Assembly: GCF_020735385.1 (NCBI RefSeq)
Contig: NZ_CP085953.1
Location: forward strand, 744,001 to 808,000
Source: Granulicatella elegans
Lineage (GTDB): Bacteria; Bacillota; Bacilli; Lactobacillales; Aerococcaceae
Direction of reading: 5' to 3'
DNA: 64,000 nt
The translations under genes were made by a program, and so were the position numbers. Under the pieces are notes generated by a model. That model saw only the letters and a program-made list of their open reading frames with translations. It was not told the DNA's origin and ran no database searches. This document shows, in pieces, positions 9,822-18,087 of the stretch. Each line of letters begins with the position of its first letter. Within the stretch, counting starts at the first letter, position 1.

Positions 9822-10121
9822 ATTATAAACTACAAGTGGATATTGTGTCCTGTATGTGGAAATAAAACACGATTAAAGATAAGGGAAGATACTGAATTAA
9901 AAAAATTCCCCCTCTATTGTCCGAAATGCAGACAAGAAAATTTAATTGAAATAAAGCAGTTCAAAGTAACTGTGATTACAGAGCCAGACGCAAAGACGCA
10001 GAGAGGCTGGGCAAAAAGTCTCAAAAATAGAAGAAAGCACGTCCCGATTTTGACTGAAATCAAAATTAGGACGTGCTTTTTAATAAATTCAGTAAAATCA
10101 AGGGGGATAAACCACCCTTGA
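9822..10121 (+). CDS. Cysteine-rich KTR-domain protein (Tn916 orf6), C-terminus altered by IS insertion
   Basis: Small zinc-ribbon-like protein with CPVC near the start and CPKC about 20 residues later, the Tn916 orf6 product of unknown function. AAAGGAGG at 9806-9813 points to a start at ATT 9822 (or ATA 9825); the first conventional start, TTG 9843, is too far from the Shine-Dalgarno and falls just before the first Cys. The native frame runs to about 9999; the left inverted repeat of the IS1182-family element begins there and replaces the short native tail with about 40 IS-encoded residues ending at 10121. Confidence 0.6.
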   Translation: MINYKWILCPVCGNKTRLKIREDTELKKFPLYCPKCRQENLIEIKQFKVTVITEPDAKTQRGWAKSLKNRRKHVPILTEIKIRTCFLINSVKSRGINHP

Positions 10122-11698
10122 TTCATATTATTTAAGATATATTTCCTTAATCTCTGCAAATTCATCCCTAAAAAGAGCAGACCAATGTCATTATGAACTG
10201 CATTTTTACCTCTAACATGAGTTCTGCGCATGCCAAAATTGCGCTTCATTTGACCGAAAACTGGCTCAACTTCAATTTTTCGTTGAGCATATATACTACT
10301 TCCACGGTCACTATGTAACGCTTCTTTAATCGTTTCTTTATAAGATTCCCAAACTTGGTTTACACGGATTTGACGTTGTTGTCCAGTAGGAGTTTTCGCT
10401 AATTCATCCAATGCTTCTGTTTCTTGAATTGAATCTGTCTCATACACTTTAAATCTACGAGTAAATCCATTCTTATCGTTTCTTGTTGAATAATATTTAA
10501 AACTAAATTTTACACCTAAATGATCAATATAATAATCTTCCTCTTCATTGTAATACCAATTTTGTCTATTAGATGGATCATTTTTAAATTTCTTCGTTTG
10601 TTCTTTTTCGTACATTGTGTAAGGAATCAAAGGTGTCTTTTCATACTCTTCAAGAATCAATTGATAGTTTTCTTCACTACCGTATCCAGCATCCGCAATA
10701 ATAATAGAAAATTTGTCTAATAGTTTAAATGAATTTAAAAATGGTTTAAGAGTACGCATATCTGTAGGATTAGGAAATACATCAAAACCTAAAACATATT
10801 GATGATTCGTTGCGATTTGAAGATTATAGCCAGGTTTTAATTCTCGATTTTTCATGGCATCTTCTTTCATACACATAAAAGTAGCATCGTTATCTGTTTT
10901 AGAATAACTATTCCGGTTATCAAATGTTTCCTTAGCTATCGTATATTTTTCTTTACGAGGCAGAAAATCTTTTTCAAGTTGACGTTTAAAAGAATTTAAC
11001 AAGCGTTTTTTCTGTTTGTTTTTAGAACCACCAACAATATGTTTAGGTTCTTCTTCAATGAGTTCTTCTAACTGTTCTAGAGAGTTATTAGTAGCTTCAA
11101 TCATGGCATGAACACCATATTCAGTAATTTTTTCTTCTTCTGATAAAGCAATATTCACTTGATTTTGAATTAATTGATCATATAATGTACTAATTTTTTC
11201 ATTTAAAGCTTCATCATATCTTTCAATAGCTTTACGCCATACAAATGAATAACGATTGGCATCTGCTTGAACTTTTGTACCATCAATAAATAAACTATCT
11301 GAATCAATAATATGATAGTGTTGGAGTAATAAAGTAAAGTATACGAAAATGTTTTTAATGATAGAGGAAAACTGTTCATTACTTCTAAAATTATTAATAA
11401 CATGGTAACAGACATAAGTTTGTTGAGAAAGCCACTGCATCGGAATATTTTCTTCATTTAATTGAACAATTTTTCTACCACTATACGTAGAACGAGTATA
11501 AGCGAAGAGAATCATTTTTAATAACATACGAGGATGATGAGCAGGTCTACCCATTTTTGATGTTGTATTAGGAAAGATAATAGAATCTGGAATAGAATCT
11601 ACAAACTGATTAATAAATTGAGCAATGTGGTTTTTAGGGACGGTTAATGTAAAATTTAGTTCTAAAGTATCTGTTGGTGTGGTATAATTTTTGTACAT
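9914..11698 (-). CDS. IS1182-family transposase
   Basis: DDE-type transposase, about 594 residues from ATG 11698 (frame open from GTG 11707). Domains in order: an N-terminal DUF772-type region with MGRPAHHPRMLLKMILFAY, a catalytic core beginning at DSLFIDGTKVQA, a second Asp in IIIADAGYGSEE, and a C-terminal region with EVEPVFGQMKRNFGMRR supplying the Glu. The frame has no stop inside the element: it continues through the inverted repeat and ends at 9914 inside orf6 sequence read backwards, adding roughly 30 foreign residues. Whether the tail affects activity cannot be judged. Confidence 0.9.
   Translation of the reverse strand: MYKNYTTPTDTLELNFTLTVPKNHIAQFINQFVDSIPDSIIFPNTTSKMGRPAHHPRMLLKMILFAYTRSTYSGRKIVQLNEENIPMQWLSQQTYVCYHVINNFRSNEQFSSIIKNIFVYFTLLLQHYHIIDSDSLFIDGTKVQADANRYSFVWRKAIERYDEALNEKISTLYDQLIQNQVNIALSEEEKITEYGVHAMIEATNNSLEQLEELIEEEPKHIVGGSKNKQKKRLLNSFKRQLEKDFLPRKEKYTIAKETFDNRNSYSKTDNDATFMCMKEDAMKNRELKPGYNLQIATNHQYVLGFDVFPNPTDMRTLKPFLNSFKLLDKFSIIIADAGYGSEENYQLILEEYEKTPLIPYTMYEKEQTKKFKNDPSNRQNWYYNEEEDYYIDHLGVKFSFKYYSTRNDKNGFTRRFKVYETDSIQETEALDELAKTPTGQQRQIRVNQVWESYKETIKEALHSDRGSSIYAQRKIEVEPVFGQMKRNFGMRRTHVRGKNAVHNDIGLLFLGMNLQRLRKYILNNMNQGWFIPLDFTEFIKKHVLILISVKIGTCFLLFLRLFAQPLCVFASGSVITVTLNCFISIKFSCLHFGQ
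10000..10040 (+). repeat. Left terminal inverted repeat of the IS1182-family element
   Basis: Exact reverse complement of 11813-11853 over 41 bases. Confidence 0.9.
10034..10085 (+). terminator. Stem-loop near the left end of the IS
   Basis: AAAGCACGTCC (10034-10044) pairs with GGACGTGCTTT (10069-10079); TTTTGA and TCAAAA extend the stem inside. A T-run follows on the + strand. It would stop rightward transcription from tet(M)/orf6 entering the IS. Confidence 0.6.
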
Positions 11699-11778
11699 AG
11701 GAGTCACCCTTTCTTATTTTATTTCATTCAAACTTATTATAACAGAGGTAGACTCCTATGTTTAATTTATAAGACTAA

Positions 11779-11819
11779 AAAGCACTATAAAATCCTGTTT
11801 CAGAATTTTATAGTGCTTT
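11779..11819. terminator. Bidirectional stem-loop near the right end of the IS
   Basis: AAAGCACTATAAAAT (11779-11793) and ATTTTATAGTGCTTT (11805-11819) form a 15-bp stem flanked by A-rich and T-rich tracts. It lies upstream of the transposase gene and would shield it from outside transcription, as IS elements often do. Confidence 0.6.
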
Positions 11820-11853
11820 CTTCTATTTTTGAGACTTTTTGCCCAGCCTCTCT
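11813..11853 (-). repeat. Right terminal inverted repeat of the IS1182-family element
   Basis: Exact reverse complement of 10000-10040 over 41 bases. Confidence 0.9.
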
Positions 11854-11878
11854 TTCCGTTATGTATGGATTCTTTTAA

Positions 11879-12232
11879 TTAGTCTTCGATGTTTCTTGCT
11901 TCGTTGATACCGCTGGCTAAAGATTCCATTAAGGATAGTTCTTTGTCTGTAAAGCTATCCATGTATTTCTCTATCTGTAATCGTCGGGTGCTTTTTACCA
12001 AGTTATTAGCAGGTAAGAAAAATTCATCAACGGAAACATGAAGTAACGATACAAGGTCATAAAGAACTTGTATGCTGGGGTGTTGCCCCTTATTTTCAAT
12101 ATTAGTTAAGTAACGTGGGTCAATTTCAATCAATGCTCCCACTTGTTCACGAGTTAAACCTCGTTTCAATCGAGCTTCTTTAATGGCTAAACCAAAGGCT
12201 CTAAAATCATATTTATCTTCTTTTTTACGCAT
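11879..12232 (-). CDS. XRE-family repressor (Tn916 orf9)
   Basis: Cro/CI-type helix-turn-helix protein, 117 residues, identical in layout to Tn916 orf9. The HTH lies at about residues 14-60 ([23 protein letters not shown] region, given in part as [13 protein letters not shown]). The C-terminal third is helical. In Tn916 it is proposed to repress the divergent orf7-orf8 regulators, so that readthrough from tet(M) can lift repression. Here the IS1182-family element ends about 25 bases downstream of the stop, between the gene and tet(M), which may alter that regulatory link. Confidence 0.92.
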   Translation of the reverse strand: MRKKEDKYDFRAFGLAIKEARLKRGLTREQVGALIEIDPRYLTNIENKGQHPSIQVLYDLVSLLHVSVDEFFLPANNLVKSTRRLQIEKYMDSFTDKELSLMESLASGINEARNIED

Positions 12233-12735
12233 AGTAGACCACCTCTATACATTTTACTGTTCCTATTGAATTAGAAACAGGTATAGAAAAACATGTTATA
12301 TAGTTTATAGGTTCATATTTAATAAAAAGCACTACTAAACGCCAATAAAAAAACCGTTATATGGTAGTGCTATTTATGCTGTTAAAATATTGTATCTTAC
12401 TTCCAAATGGCGGTTTGTTGGAGGTCAAAGTCGCCATGAAGTATATCACATACAATCAAGTTCCCCACATTGAGTATTTATCAAAAAAAGTCGTCTATCT
12501 GCAATAGATAAGTACGTCCACCAATGTGGTTTTATAAATCATATAGATAGAAAAATAAAAGCATGTAAACAGAGAAATCAATCTGTTTGTGTGCTTTTTT
12601 GGTTATTCAGAACTTTTTTACAAAGTTTATTCATCAGTAATGCAACAAATCCCCCTTTCACATTGGGACTAAGAGTGAAAGGAGATAAAAGAGCAAGGCT
12701 CACTTCCTTTCCTAGACAGAAAGGGGGTGAGAAAC
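12233..12735 (+). promoter_or_regulatory. orf9-orf7 intergenic control region with nested hairpins
   Basis: This divergent regulatory region holds three readable folds. AGCACTAC (12328-12335) pairs with GTAGTGCT (12364-12371). CCACATTG (12465-12472) pairs with CAATGTGG (12522-12529). GCATGTAAACAGA (12561-12573) pairs imperfectly with TCTGTTTGTGTGC (12582-12594), followed by six T's. The last is a terminator-like structure in front of orf7. Together they suggest attenuation of orf7 transcription. The exact promoter was not assigned. Confidence 0.5.
12559..12600 (+). terminator. Terminator-like hairpin in the orf7 leader
   Basis: A 13-bp imperfect stem (12561-12573/12582-12594) is followed by T6. 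It lies about 135 bases before the orf7 start, so rightward transcripts must pass it to express orf7, orf8, xis and int. Confidence 0.6.
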
Positions 12736-13158
12736 ATGAAACCATCTTTTTTTCAGACCACAATAGAAAATCAGTTTGACTATATCTGTAAACGTGCTAT
12801 GGAAGACGAGCGAAAGAATTATCTGCTTTATCTTTCAAGGATCGCAAAGCGTGAAGTGTCCTTTTCTGATGTTGGCGATTATCTTGTTAGCCAGTTTGCG
12901 ACAACAGATAACTATTCAACTGACTTTCAGATTTTTACACTCAATGGAATATCAGTTGGTGTTGAAAATGATTTATTGAGTGAAGCATTACGTGAGTTGC
13001 CAGACAAGAAACGTGAAATTCTACTGCTGTTTTACTTTATGGACATGAGCGATTCAGAAATTGCAGACCTGTTGAAATTGAACCGTTCTACTGTCTATCG
13101 GCATAGAACCAGTGGACTAGCCTTAATCAAAAAGTTTATGGAGGAATTTGAAGAATGA
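12736..13158 (+). CDS. Sigma-70-like regulator (Tn916 orf7)
   Basis: RNA polymerase sigma-region-4-like protein, 140 residues, that in Tn916 drives the excision and transfer genes. The C-terminal helix-turn-helix (about residues 95-135) contains LPDKKREILLLFYF and DSEIADLLKLNRSTVYRHR. The ATG at 12736 has AAAGGGGG nine bases before it; the frame is also open from GTG 12727. It overlaps orf8 by 4 bases. Confidence 0.92.
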   Translation: MKPSFFQTTIENQFDYICKRAMEDERKNYLLYLSRIAKREVSFSDVGDYLVSQFATTDNYSTDFQIFTLNGISVGVENDLLSEALRELPDKKREILLLFYFMDMSDSEIADLLKLNRSTVYRHRTSGLALIKKFMEEFEE

Positions 13159-13385
13159 AAACACAATATCCTATGATTCCCTTTCCTCTCATTGTAAAGG
13201 CAACAGATGGCGATACAGAAGCGATTAACCAGATTCTACATCATTACAGAGGGTACATAACGAAACGTTCCCTACGACTTATGAAAGATGAATATGGCAA
13301 TCAAAGTATGGTCGTTGATGAAGTCTTACGTGGAAGAATGGAAACCAGACTGATTACAAAGATTCTGTCATTTGAAATTAAGTAA
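13155..13385 (+). CDS. Helix-turn-helix accessory regulator (Tn916 orf8)
   Basis: A 76-residue basic protein of the helix-turn-helix type that accompanies orf7 in Tn916 and is thought to act with it in turning on transfer genes. It starts with MKTQYPMIPFPLI and has a conserved ATDGDTEAINQILHHYRGY motif common to Tn916-like elements. The ATGA overlap with orf7 indicates coupled translation. The gene ends 456 bases before xis. Confidence 0.88.
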   Translation: MKTQYPMIPFPLIVKATDGDTEAINQILHHYRGYITKRSLRLMKDEYGNQSMVVDEVLRGRMETRLITKILSFEIK

Positions 13386-13841
13386 TAACCTCTCTCTTTT
13401 CGTGGAAGCGTGCCATACTATTCCACGCTTCCCGAACAGGGAGGTTTGTTATTCCATCAAAGCATATTGAGCTTTCAATGTGTTTTGATAGGCTAACGAG
13501 CCATTGTTCTTTGAAAACTGAATAAAAGTAATTGAATACGTTTCGATAAGAAAAGAGCCAACGGAGCTAACCGCCATGACCTATCTTCTAAAGATAGCGA
13601 GCGTTTCAGTTAGTGTTCCGAAAAACAATCTTTAGCAGGATTGCCAGCGACGACTTTCTTATCGTGATAATGATACTCCCATACAGTCAATAGTCCGAGC
13701 GTTAAAAGCGTCGCAGGCAATGAGTATGGCTACATGAGAACCATGCAGGGGTGGAACTCCCGTGAGCTTTGCTAGAGCTGTTCGATTGCTTGTAAAACAA
13801 CTTTTATGAAATCCAATAAGTGATTTGGAAAGGAGGATTTT
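13386..13841 (+). other. Structured 456-bp interval between orf8 and xis
   Basis: No ORF of convincing length is present. The stretch from about 13,500 is less AT-rich than its surroundings and has several pairings. CGATAAGAAA (13544-13553) is the reverse complement of TTTCTTATCG (13655-13664). Inside it, CTATCTT and AAGATAG form a local hairpin, and AATC/GATT arms follow. Past it, CCATAC and GTATGG can pair. It could be a structured untranslated leader for xis-int or a small RNA. Also present just after the orf8 stop is an inverted repeat around AGCGTG/CACGCT. Confidence 0.4.
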
Positions 13842-14045
13842 ATGAAGCAGACTGACATTCCGATTTGGGAGCGTTATACCCTAACTATTGAAGAAGCGTC
13901 AAAATATTTTCGTATTGGCGAAAACAAGCTGCGTCGTTTGGCAGAAGAAAATAAAAATGCAAACTGGCTGATTATGAATGGCAATCGTATTCAGGTTAAA
14001 CGAAAACAATTTGAAAAAATTATAGATACATTGAATGCAATCTAG
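13842..14045 (+). CDS. xis: Excisionase Xis of Tn916
   Basis: Small basic winged-helix DNA-bending protein, 67 residues, needed with Int for excision of Tn916. It starts [23 protein letters not shown]-like (seen in part as [12 protein letters not shown]) and has the excisionase helix-turn-helix around [18 protein letters not shown] lies eight bases upstream. It is followed after 81 bases by int; the gap carries a GGGTC/GGCTCTTTCC stretch with a small inverted repeat before the int ribosome binding site. Confidence 0.96.
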   Translation: MKQTDIPIWERYTLTIEEASKYFRIGENKLRRLAEENKNANWLIMNGNRIQVKRKQFEKIIDTLNAI

Positions 14046-14126
14046 CGTAGCCAAAGGGTCTTGTATATGATAAAATAGTATTAAGTCGTATCAGGGCTCT
14101 TTCCATAATGGAAAGGAGCAAATGCC

Positions 14127-15344
14127 ATGTCAGAAAAAAGACGTGACAATAAAGGTCGAATTTTAAAGACTGGAGAGAGCCAACGAAAAGACGGAAGATA
14201 CTTATACAAATATACAGATTCATTTGGAGAACCGCAATTTGTTTACTCGTGGAAACTTGTGGCTACAGACAGAGTACCAGCAGGAAAGCGTGATTGTATC
14301 TCACTTAGGGAGAAAATCGCAGAGTTACAGAAAGACATTCATGATGGTATTGATGTTGTAGGAAAGAAAATGACACTCTGCCAGCTTTACGCAAAACAGA
14401 ACGCTCAAAGACCAAAGGTTAGAAAAAATACTGAAACTGGACGCAAATATCTTATGGATATTTTGAAGAAAGACAAGTTAGGTGCAAGAAGTATTGATAG
14501 TATTAAACCATCAGACGCTAAAGAATGGGCGATTAGAATGAGTGAAAATGGTTATGCCTATCAAACCATCAATAACTATAAACGTTCTTTAAAGGCTTCA
14601 TTCTACATTGCGATACAAGATGATTGTGTTCGGAAGAATCCATTTGACTTTCAACTGAATGCAGTTCTTGATGATGATACTGTCCCTAAGACCGTACTAA
14701 CAGGAGAACAGGAAGAAAAACTGTTAGCCTTTGCGAAAGCTGATAAAACCTACAGCAAAAATTATGATGAAATTCTGATACTCTTAAAAACAGGTCTTCG
14801 TATTTCAGAGTTTGGTGGTTTGACACTTCCAGATTTAGATTTTGAGAATCGTCTTGTCAATATAGACCATCAGCTATTGAGAGATACTGAAATTGGGTAC
14901 TACATTGAAACACCAAAGACCAAAAGTGGTGAACGTCAAGTTCCTATGGTTGAAGAAGCCTATCAAGCATTTAAGCGAGTGTTAGCGAATCGAAAGAATG
15001 ATAAGCGTGTTGAGATTGATGGATATAGTGATTTCCTCTTTCTTAATAGAAAGAACTATCCAAAAGTGGCGAGTGACTATAATGGTATGATGAAAGGTCT
15101 TGTTAAGAAATACAACAAGTATAATGATGATAAGTTACCACACATCACTCCACATAGTTTGCGACATACATTCTGTACCAACTATGCAAATGCAGGAATG
15201 AACCCAAAAGCATTACAATACATTATGGGGCATGCAAATATAGCCATGACGCTGAACTATTACGCACACGCAACATTTGATTCCGCAATGTCAGAGATGA
15301 AACGCTTGAATAAAGAGAAGCAACAGGAGCGTCTTGTTGCTTAG
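14127..15344 (+). CDS. int: Tn916 integrase, tyrosine recombinase
   Basis: Tyrosine site-specific recombinase of 405 residues that integrates and excises the transposon. The N-terminal arm-binding domain (about 1-75) binds the direct repeats near the ends; a core-binding SAM-like domain follows (about 85-175). Catalytic residues are intact: Arg in TGLRISEF, HSLRHTF (His and Arg), His in MGHANIAM and the nucleophile Tyr379 in LNYYAH. It is full length. GGAAAGGAG lies upstream of ATG 14127. Confidence 0.98.
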   Translation: MSEKRRDNKGRILKTGESQRKDGRYLYKYTDSFGEPQFVYSWKLVATDRVPAGKRDCISLREKIAELQKDIHDGIDVVGKKMTLCQLYAKQNAQRPKVRKNTETGRKYLMDILKKDKLGARSIDSIKPSDAKEWAIRMSENGYAYQTINNYKRSLKASFYIAIQDDCVRKNPFDFQLNAVLDDDTVPKTVLTGEQEEKLLAFAKADKTYSKNYDEILILLKTGLRISEFGGLTLPDLDFENRLVNIDHQLLRDTEIGYYIETPKTKSGERQVPMVEEAYQAFKRVLANRKNDKRVEIDGYSDFLFLNRKNYPKVASDYNGMMKGLVKKYNKYNDDKLPHITPHSLRHTFCTNYANAGMNPKALQYIMGHANIAMTLNYYAHATFDSAMSEMKRLNKEKQQERLVA

Positions 15345-15485
15345 TAGTACAAATGAATTTACTACTTATTTACCACTTCTGACAGCTAAGACATGAGGAA
15401 ATATGCAAAGAAACGTGAAGTATCTTCCTACAGTAAAAATACTCGAAAGCACATAGAATAAGGCTTTACGAGCATTTAAGAAAAT
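15345..15485. other. int-side terminus of Tn916 with arm-type repeats
   Basis: Just after int, TTTACTACTT and TTTACCACTT follow each other within 15,355-15,385 and fit the Int arm-binding repeats (DR-2 type) of Tn916. The sequence after them (about 15,400-15,480) runs to the transposon end. Its exact last base cannot be fixed without the empty target site; AAAATATAAAAAG near 15,481-15,493 is the likely coupling region. Confidence 0.6.
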
Positions 15486-15613
15486 ATAAAAAGATAATTA
15501 GAAATTTATACTTTGTTTAATACTAAAAATAAGTTACTTCTATACTCATTAACATAAAATATATATTACATGACTCATTCTTTTAACATTCTAATATAAA
15601 TTAAATTTCATTT

Positions 15614-15628
15614 CAGCTAACTTTTGTG
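15614..15628 (+). repeat. 15-bp repeat CAGCTAACTTTTGTG, copy 1
   Basis: The same 15 bases recur in the same orientation at 17994-18008, so the two copies bracket the two-component genes. A 12-base version lies at 18639-18650. Role unknown: possible remnant of duplicated DNA or a protein-binding site. Confidence 0.5.
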
Positions 15629-15664
15629 AATAAAAAAAGCACTAGAATCATAAAATTCTAATGC
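15628..15664 (-). terminator. Terminator of the two-component operon
   Basis: AGCACTAGAAT and AATTCTAATGCT pair imperfectly. On the minus strand the hairpin is followed by a T-run (A7 on the + strand). It lies directly after the response regulator stop. Confidence 0.65.
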
Positions 15665-15670
15665 TCATAT

Positions 15671-16276
15671 TTAGAATGAATCAACATATCCTAATTCACG
15701 CACTTTATCTATCATTTCTTGGTAATTTCTAACGCCTAACTTTTGATATATTCTTGATAAAGATACTGCCAGACTTCTTACATTTGTATTTAGCTCTTTG
15801 GCTAACTCTTTCCTTGATAGTCCGTTTGAATATAGTTTAACTATATGAATTTCACTTTTCGTTAATGGCTCTAACATATGATTATCTTCTGGAAAGATCG
15901 CTTTGCCTTTCAAGGCGATAGATTTTATATCCTCTATTAGTTTAGATGTCTCTTCTTCTTTGGAAATAAATCCTTTACATCCAATTCTTTTTGCTCTTTT
16001 AATATAAAAGTCTAATTTATACGCTGTTAATATTACTATTTTTAGATCTTCATACTTATTTATCAATTCTTCAGCCACATCTAAACCATTTATCGTTCCT
16101 TCTATTCCTGTTAAATTAATATCTATTAGCAACAAGTCATAGTTAAGGACAGATTCATTTATACATAGGTCTCTAACATTATTTACTATATCTACATAAA
16201 TAGATTCGTCCGTTTCTAAGCTCATTTTTAAAGAAGTTGCAACCATTTTATGATCTTCTATTAATAAGATTTTCAT
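15671..16276 (-). CDS. NarL/FixJ-family response regulator
   Basis: Two-domain DNA-binding response regulator, 201 residues. The receiver domain spans about 1-120: acidic pair E7-D8 in LLIEDH, phosphoacceptor Asp52 in LLLIDINLTG, and the conserved Lys in GFISKEE. A C-terminal LuxR-type HTH spans about 135-190 with LTKSEIHIVKLYSNGLSRKE. It overlaps the upstream kinase gene by 29 bases and is followed by a terminator. Its target is unknown; the ABC operon 3 kb away on the same strand is a candidate. Confidence 0.9.
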   Translation of the reverse strand: MKILLIEDHKMVATSLKMSLETDESIYVDIVNNVRDLCINESVLNYDLLLIDINLTGIEGTINGLDVAEELINKYEDLKIVILTAYKLDFYIKRAKRIGCKGFISKEEETSKLIEDIKSIALKGKAIFPEDNHMLEPLTKSEIHIVKLYSNGLSRKELAKELNTNVRSLAVSLSRIYQKLGVRNYQEMIDKVRELGYVDSF

Positions 16277-17795
16277 TTACTACACTCCTCTCTACTGGAA
16301 CTTCTATTTTAAATTCTACAAATGATTCATCTAGTTCATTTTGATTATTGGAAAAATTAAAATCAAATTTTCCGCCATATTCTCCTAAGTTTAATCTTAA
16401 AATATTTAATCCTATATTTCCCTCTACTATTTTTTCTTCATCTTCTAAATAGTCCCCATAATTTTTTATGGCAAGATGAATTTTATCTTCTAAAATTATT
16501 AGAACAATATCTGTACTATATCCTTTTGAATGTTTTAGTGCATTTATTAATAATTCATTGATACATTTGTAAATCAATTCAGCATAAGGACTGGGCAGAT
16601 CAATATTTCTATCACATTCAAATTCTATAAGCATTTCATTATCTAAATACATATTTTCTATATCAACTATAAGTCTGCTATATGCGTCATATAGAGAACT
16701 ATAATCATTGAGCATTGGATTAAATGAATTTATTTCATGACGGATTAAATCGTTTAGTTTATCCAAATTTTCTATAATGTATTTTTTGCCAGATCCTGAA
16801 AGATTATCTTCTATCCACCTTCTTATAGCTATTATAATCTGTAGAATGTCATCATGTAAAAATGTCTGTATCTTTAAAGTATTCAGTTTATCAATTTCTA
16901 AATTTCTATGTTTTTCAACATAATAGTTATCCAACATCTCCTCGAAAGTTATATAATTGGATTTTCTATGTTTTTCGAACAGGCTAAATTCTACCAAAAA
17001 TATGAAAAAGCTTAAAGAAAATACTATAACTCCTGAAAAAGATAATAATGTAAAATGAAGCATTAGAAACAAAATTATAAATTCAGGAAATATTTTTTTC
17101 AAAGAACGGGAGAAAAATAATAAACCGCTTTTGATTTTCGTCTTACTAATCCTATACAACAATATAGATTCAATGAAGATACATGTAAATAGTTGATATT
17201 CACTTATAAAAACAAGACCCCTAGATTCATACTTCTTGTATATGAAAAAAGTTATTATAAAAAAGGTTTGCAATATTATAATTGTCTTGCTTTCATATTT
17301 TCTAATATTCTTATCATTTGAATATAATATGATTGGAGTCAATAATAAAATAATCACAACATAATTAAATATTGAAGATGCTAAATAAGTATTAAATTTC
17401 ATCATTATTATTGATACAATAATACCTAAAGTTGTAATTAATGGCATGAACTTAATTCTATTTGATGAGCTTAAAAGATTGAAACTTGCAAATAGTATCA
17501 AGCTATACATTAATAGTTCGATATACTTCCCTATCGACAGGTTTCTTAATATTAATTCTTCTAAAAAAATAAAAATAATAAATAATTCAACAACTATGCT
17601 ATGAGTCAGTATATAATTTTTTTCAGAATTTAACACGCATATAATATAAGCTATAAAATTTATCATACTTAGTAAAAAATCTATTAAAATCCCTATATCT
17701 AATGTCTGCTGATATCTTATAAATGGTGCTATGGGAATAAATAAAATAACTTGCAGTAATATATGAATAATTAAAATTAAATTTTGTTTTTTCAT
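16248..17795 (-). CDS. Membrane sensor histidine kinase
   Basis: Histidine kinase of 515 residues. The N-terminal half carries about eight to ten hydrophobic segments in two groups (about 5-180 and 195-285) with no large outside domain. The kinase core follows: the likely phosphoacceptor His314 lies in FLHDDILQ, then an N-box-like stretch NELLINALKHSKG and a G-box GLNILRLNLGEYGG. This fits the HPK7/NarX-type kinases that pair with NarL regulators. The gene overlaps its regulator. The start is ATG 17795 with GGAGG upstream. Codon use is very AT-rich compared with Tn916 and the resident genes. Confidence 0.88.
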   Translation of the reverse strand: MKKQNLILIIHILLQVILFIPIAPFIRYQQTLDIGILIDFLLSMINFIAYIICVLNSEKNYILTHSIVVELFIIFIFLEELILRNLSIGKYIELLMYSLILFASFNLLSSSNRIKFMPLITTLGIIVSIIMMKFNTYLASSIFNYVVIILLLTPIILYSNDKNIRKYESKTIIILQTFFIITFFIYKKYESRGLVFISEYQLFTCIFIESILLYRISKTKIKSGLLFFSRSLKKIFPEFIILFLMLHFTLLSFSGVIVFSLSFFIFLVEFSLFEKHRKSNYITFEEMLDNYYVEKHRNLEIDKLNTLKIQTFLHDDILQIIIAIRRWIEDNLSGSGKKYIIENLDKLNDLIRHEINSFNPMLNDYSSLYDAYSRLIVDIENMYLDNEMLIEFECDRNIDLPSPYAELIYKCINELLINALKHSKGYSTDIVLIILEDKIHLAIKNYGDYLEDEEKIVEGNIGLNILRLNLGEYGGKFDFNFSNNQNELDESFVEFKIEVPVERSVVNENLINRRS

Positions 17796-18064
17796 CCTGC
17801 CCTCCTTTTAAATTTTAAATCCAATAATCTTTATCTATAAAAAATTTGATTTTCTTACTTACGAAAAAAGATCTATTAAAATTATACATAAGATTCTGGT
17901 ATTAATTACAAATTTCAATATATTGTAATATTTTTGTGTTTCTATTTTAACTTCAGCTTTTAATACTATTATAGACGTATTAAGATATAATTACAGCTAA
18001 CTTTTGTGTATCATACCTACCATAATTTTATAACGTCACTATTTAAATATGACAAAAAAATAAA
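17796..18064. other. AT-rich intergenic stretch upstream of the kinase gene
   Basis: No gene is seen. It presumably holds the promoter of the leftward kinase-regulator operon. The second copy of CAGCTAACTTTTGTG (17994-18008) lies here, about 200 bases upstream of the kinase start. Confidence 0.4.
17994..18008 (+). repeat. 15-bp repeat CAGCTAACTTTTGTG, copy 2
   Basis: Identical to 15614-15628 and in direct orientation. Confidence 0.5.
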
Positions 18065-18082
18065 GGCAGTCCGAAGACTGCC
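18050..18082 (-). terminator. Terminator after the decayed leftward gene
   Basis: GGCAGTC (18065-18071) and GACTGCC (18076-18082) form a 7-bp GC stem with a CGAA loop; on the minus strand it is followed by a T-rich tract. It ends the pseudogene at 18088-18391. Confidence 0.75.
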
Positions 18083-18087
18083 GATAT

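Larger units (their letters stand above)
10000..11853 (-). mobile_element. IS1182-family insertion sequence
   Basis: About 1.85 kb bounded by perfect 41-bp inverted repeats (10000-10040 and 11813-11853) that begin AGAGGCTGGGCAAAAAG. It contains one leftward transposase gene. The adjacent bases (GACGC left, TTCCG right) show no direct target duplication, which is not unusual for this family; the outermost bases of the repeat could belong to the target. It lies between Tn916 orf6 and orf9. Confidence 0.9.
1..15485. mobile_element. Tn916-family conjugative transposon, right part (partial)
   Basis: Gene order and products match the int-side part of Tn916: ardA (orf18), orf17, orf16, orf15, orf14, orf13, leader orf12, tet(M), orf6, orf9, orf7, orf8, xis, int. 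The left part (relaxase, FtsK-like protein, oriT) lies outside the window. The right end is approximate: Int-arm-type repeats follow int and sequence character changes near 15,480-15,490 to very AT-rich DNA. One IS1182-family element is nested inside at 10,000-11,853. Confidence 0.93.

Noticed and set aside
10520-10720. + strand ORF inside the IS1182-family element
   Set aside because: It lies antisense to the conserved transposase and is a composition artefact.
10000-11853. Target-site duplication of the IS1182-family element
   Set aside because: Flanks GACGC and TTCCG show no match; the boundary could be a base or two off, but no shift gives a convincing repeat.
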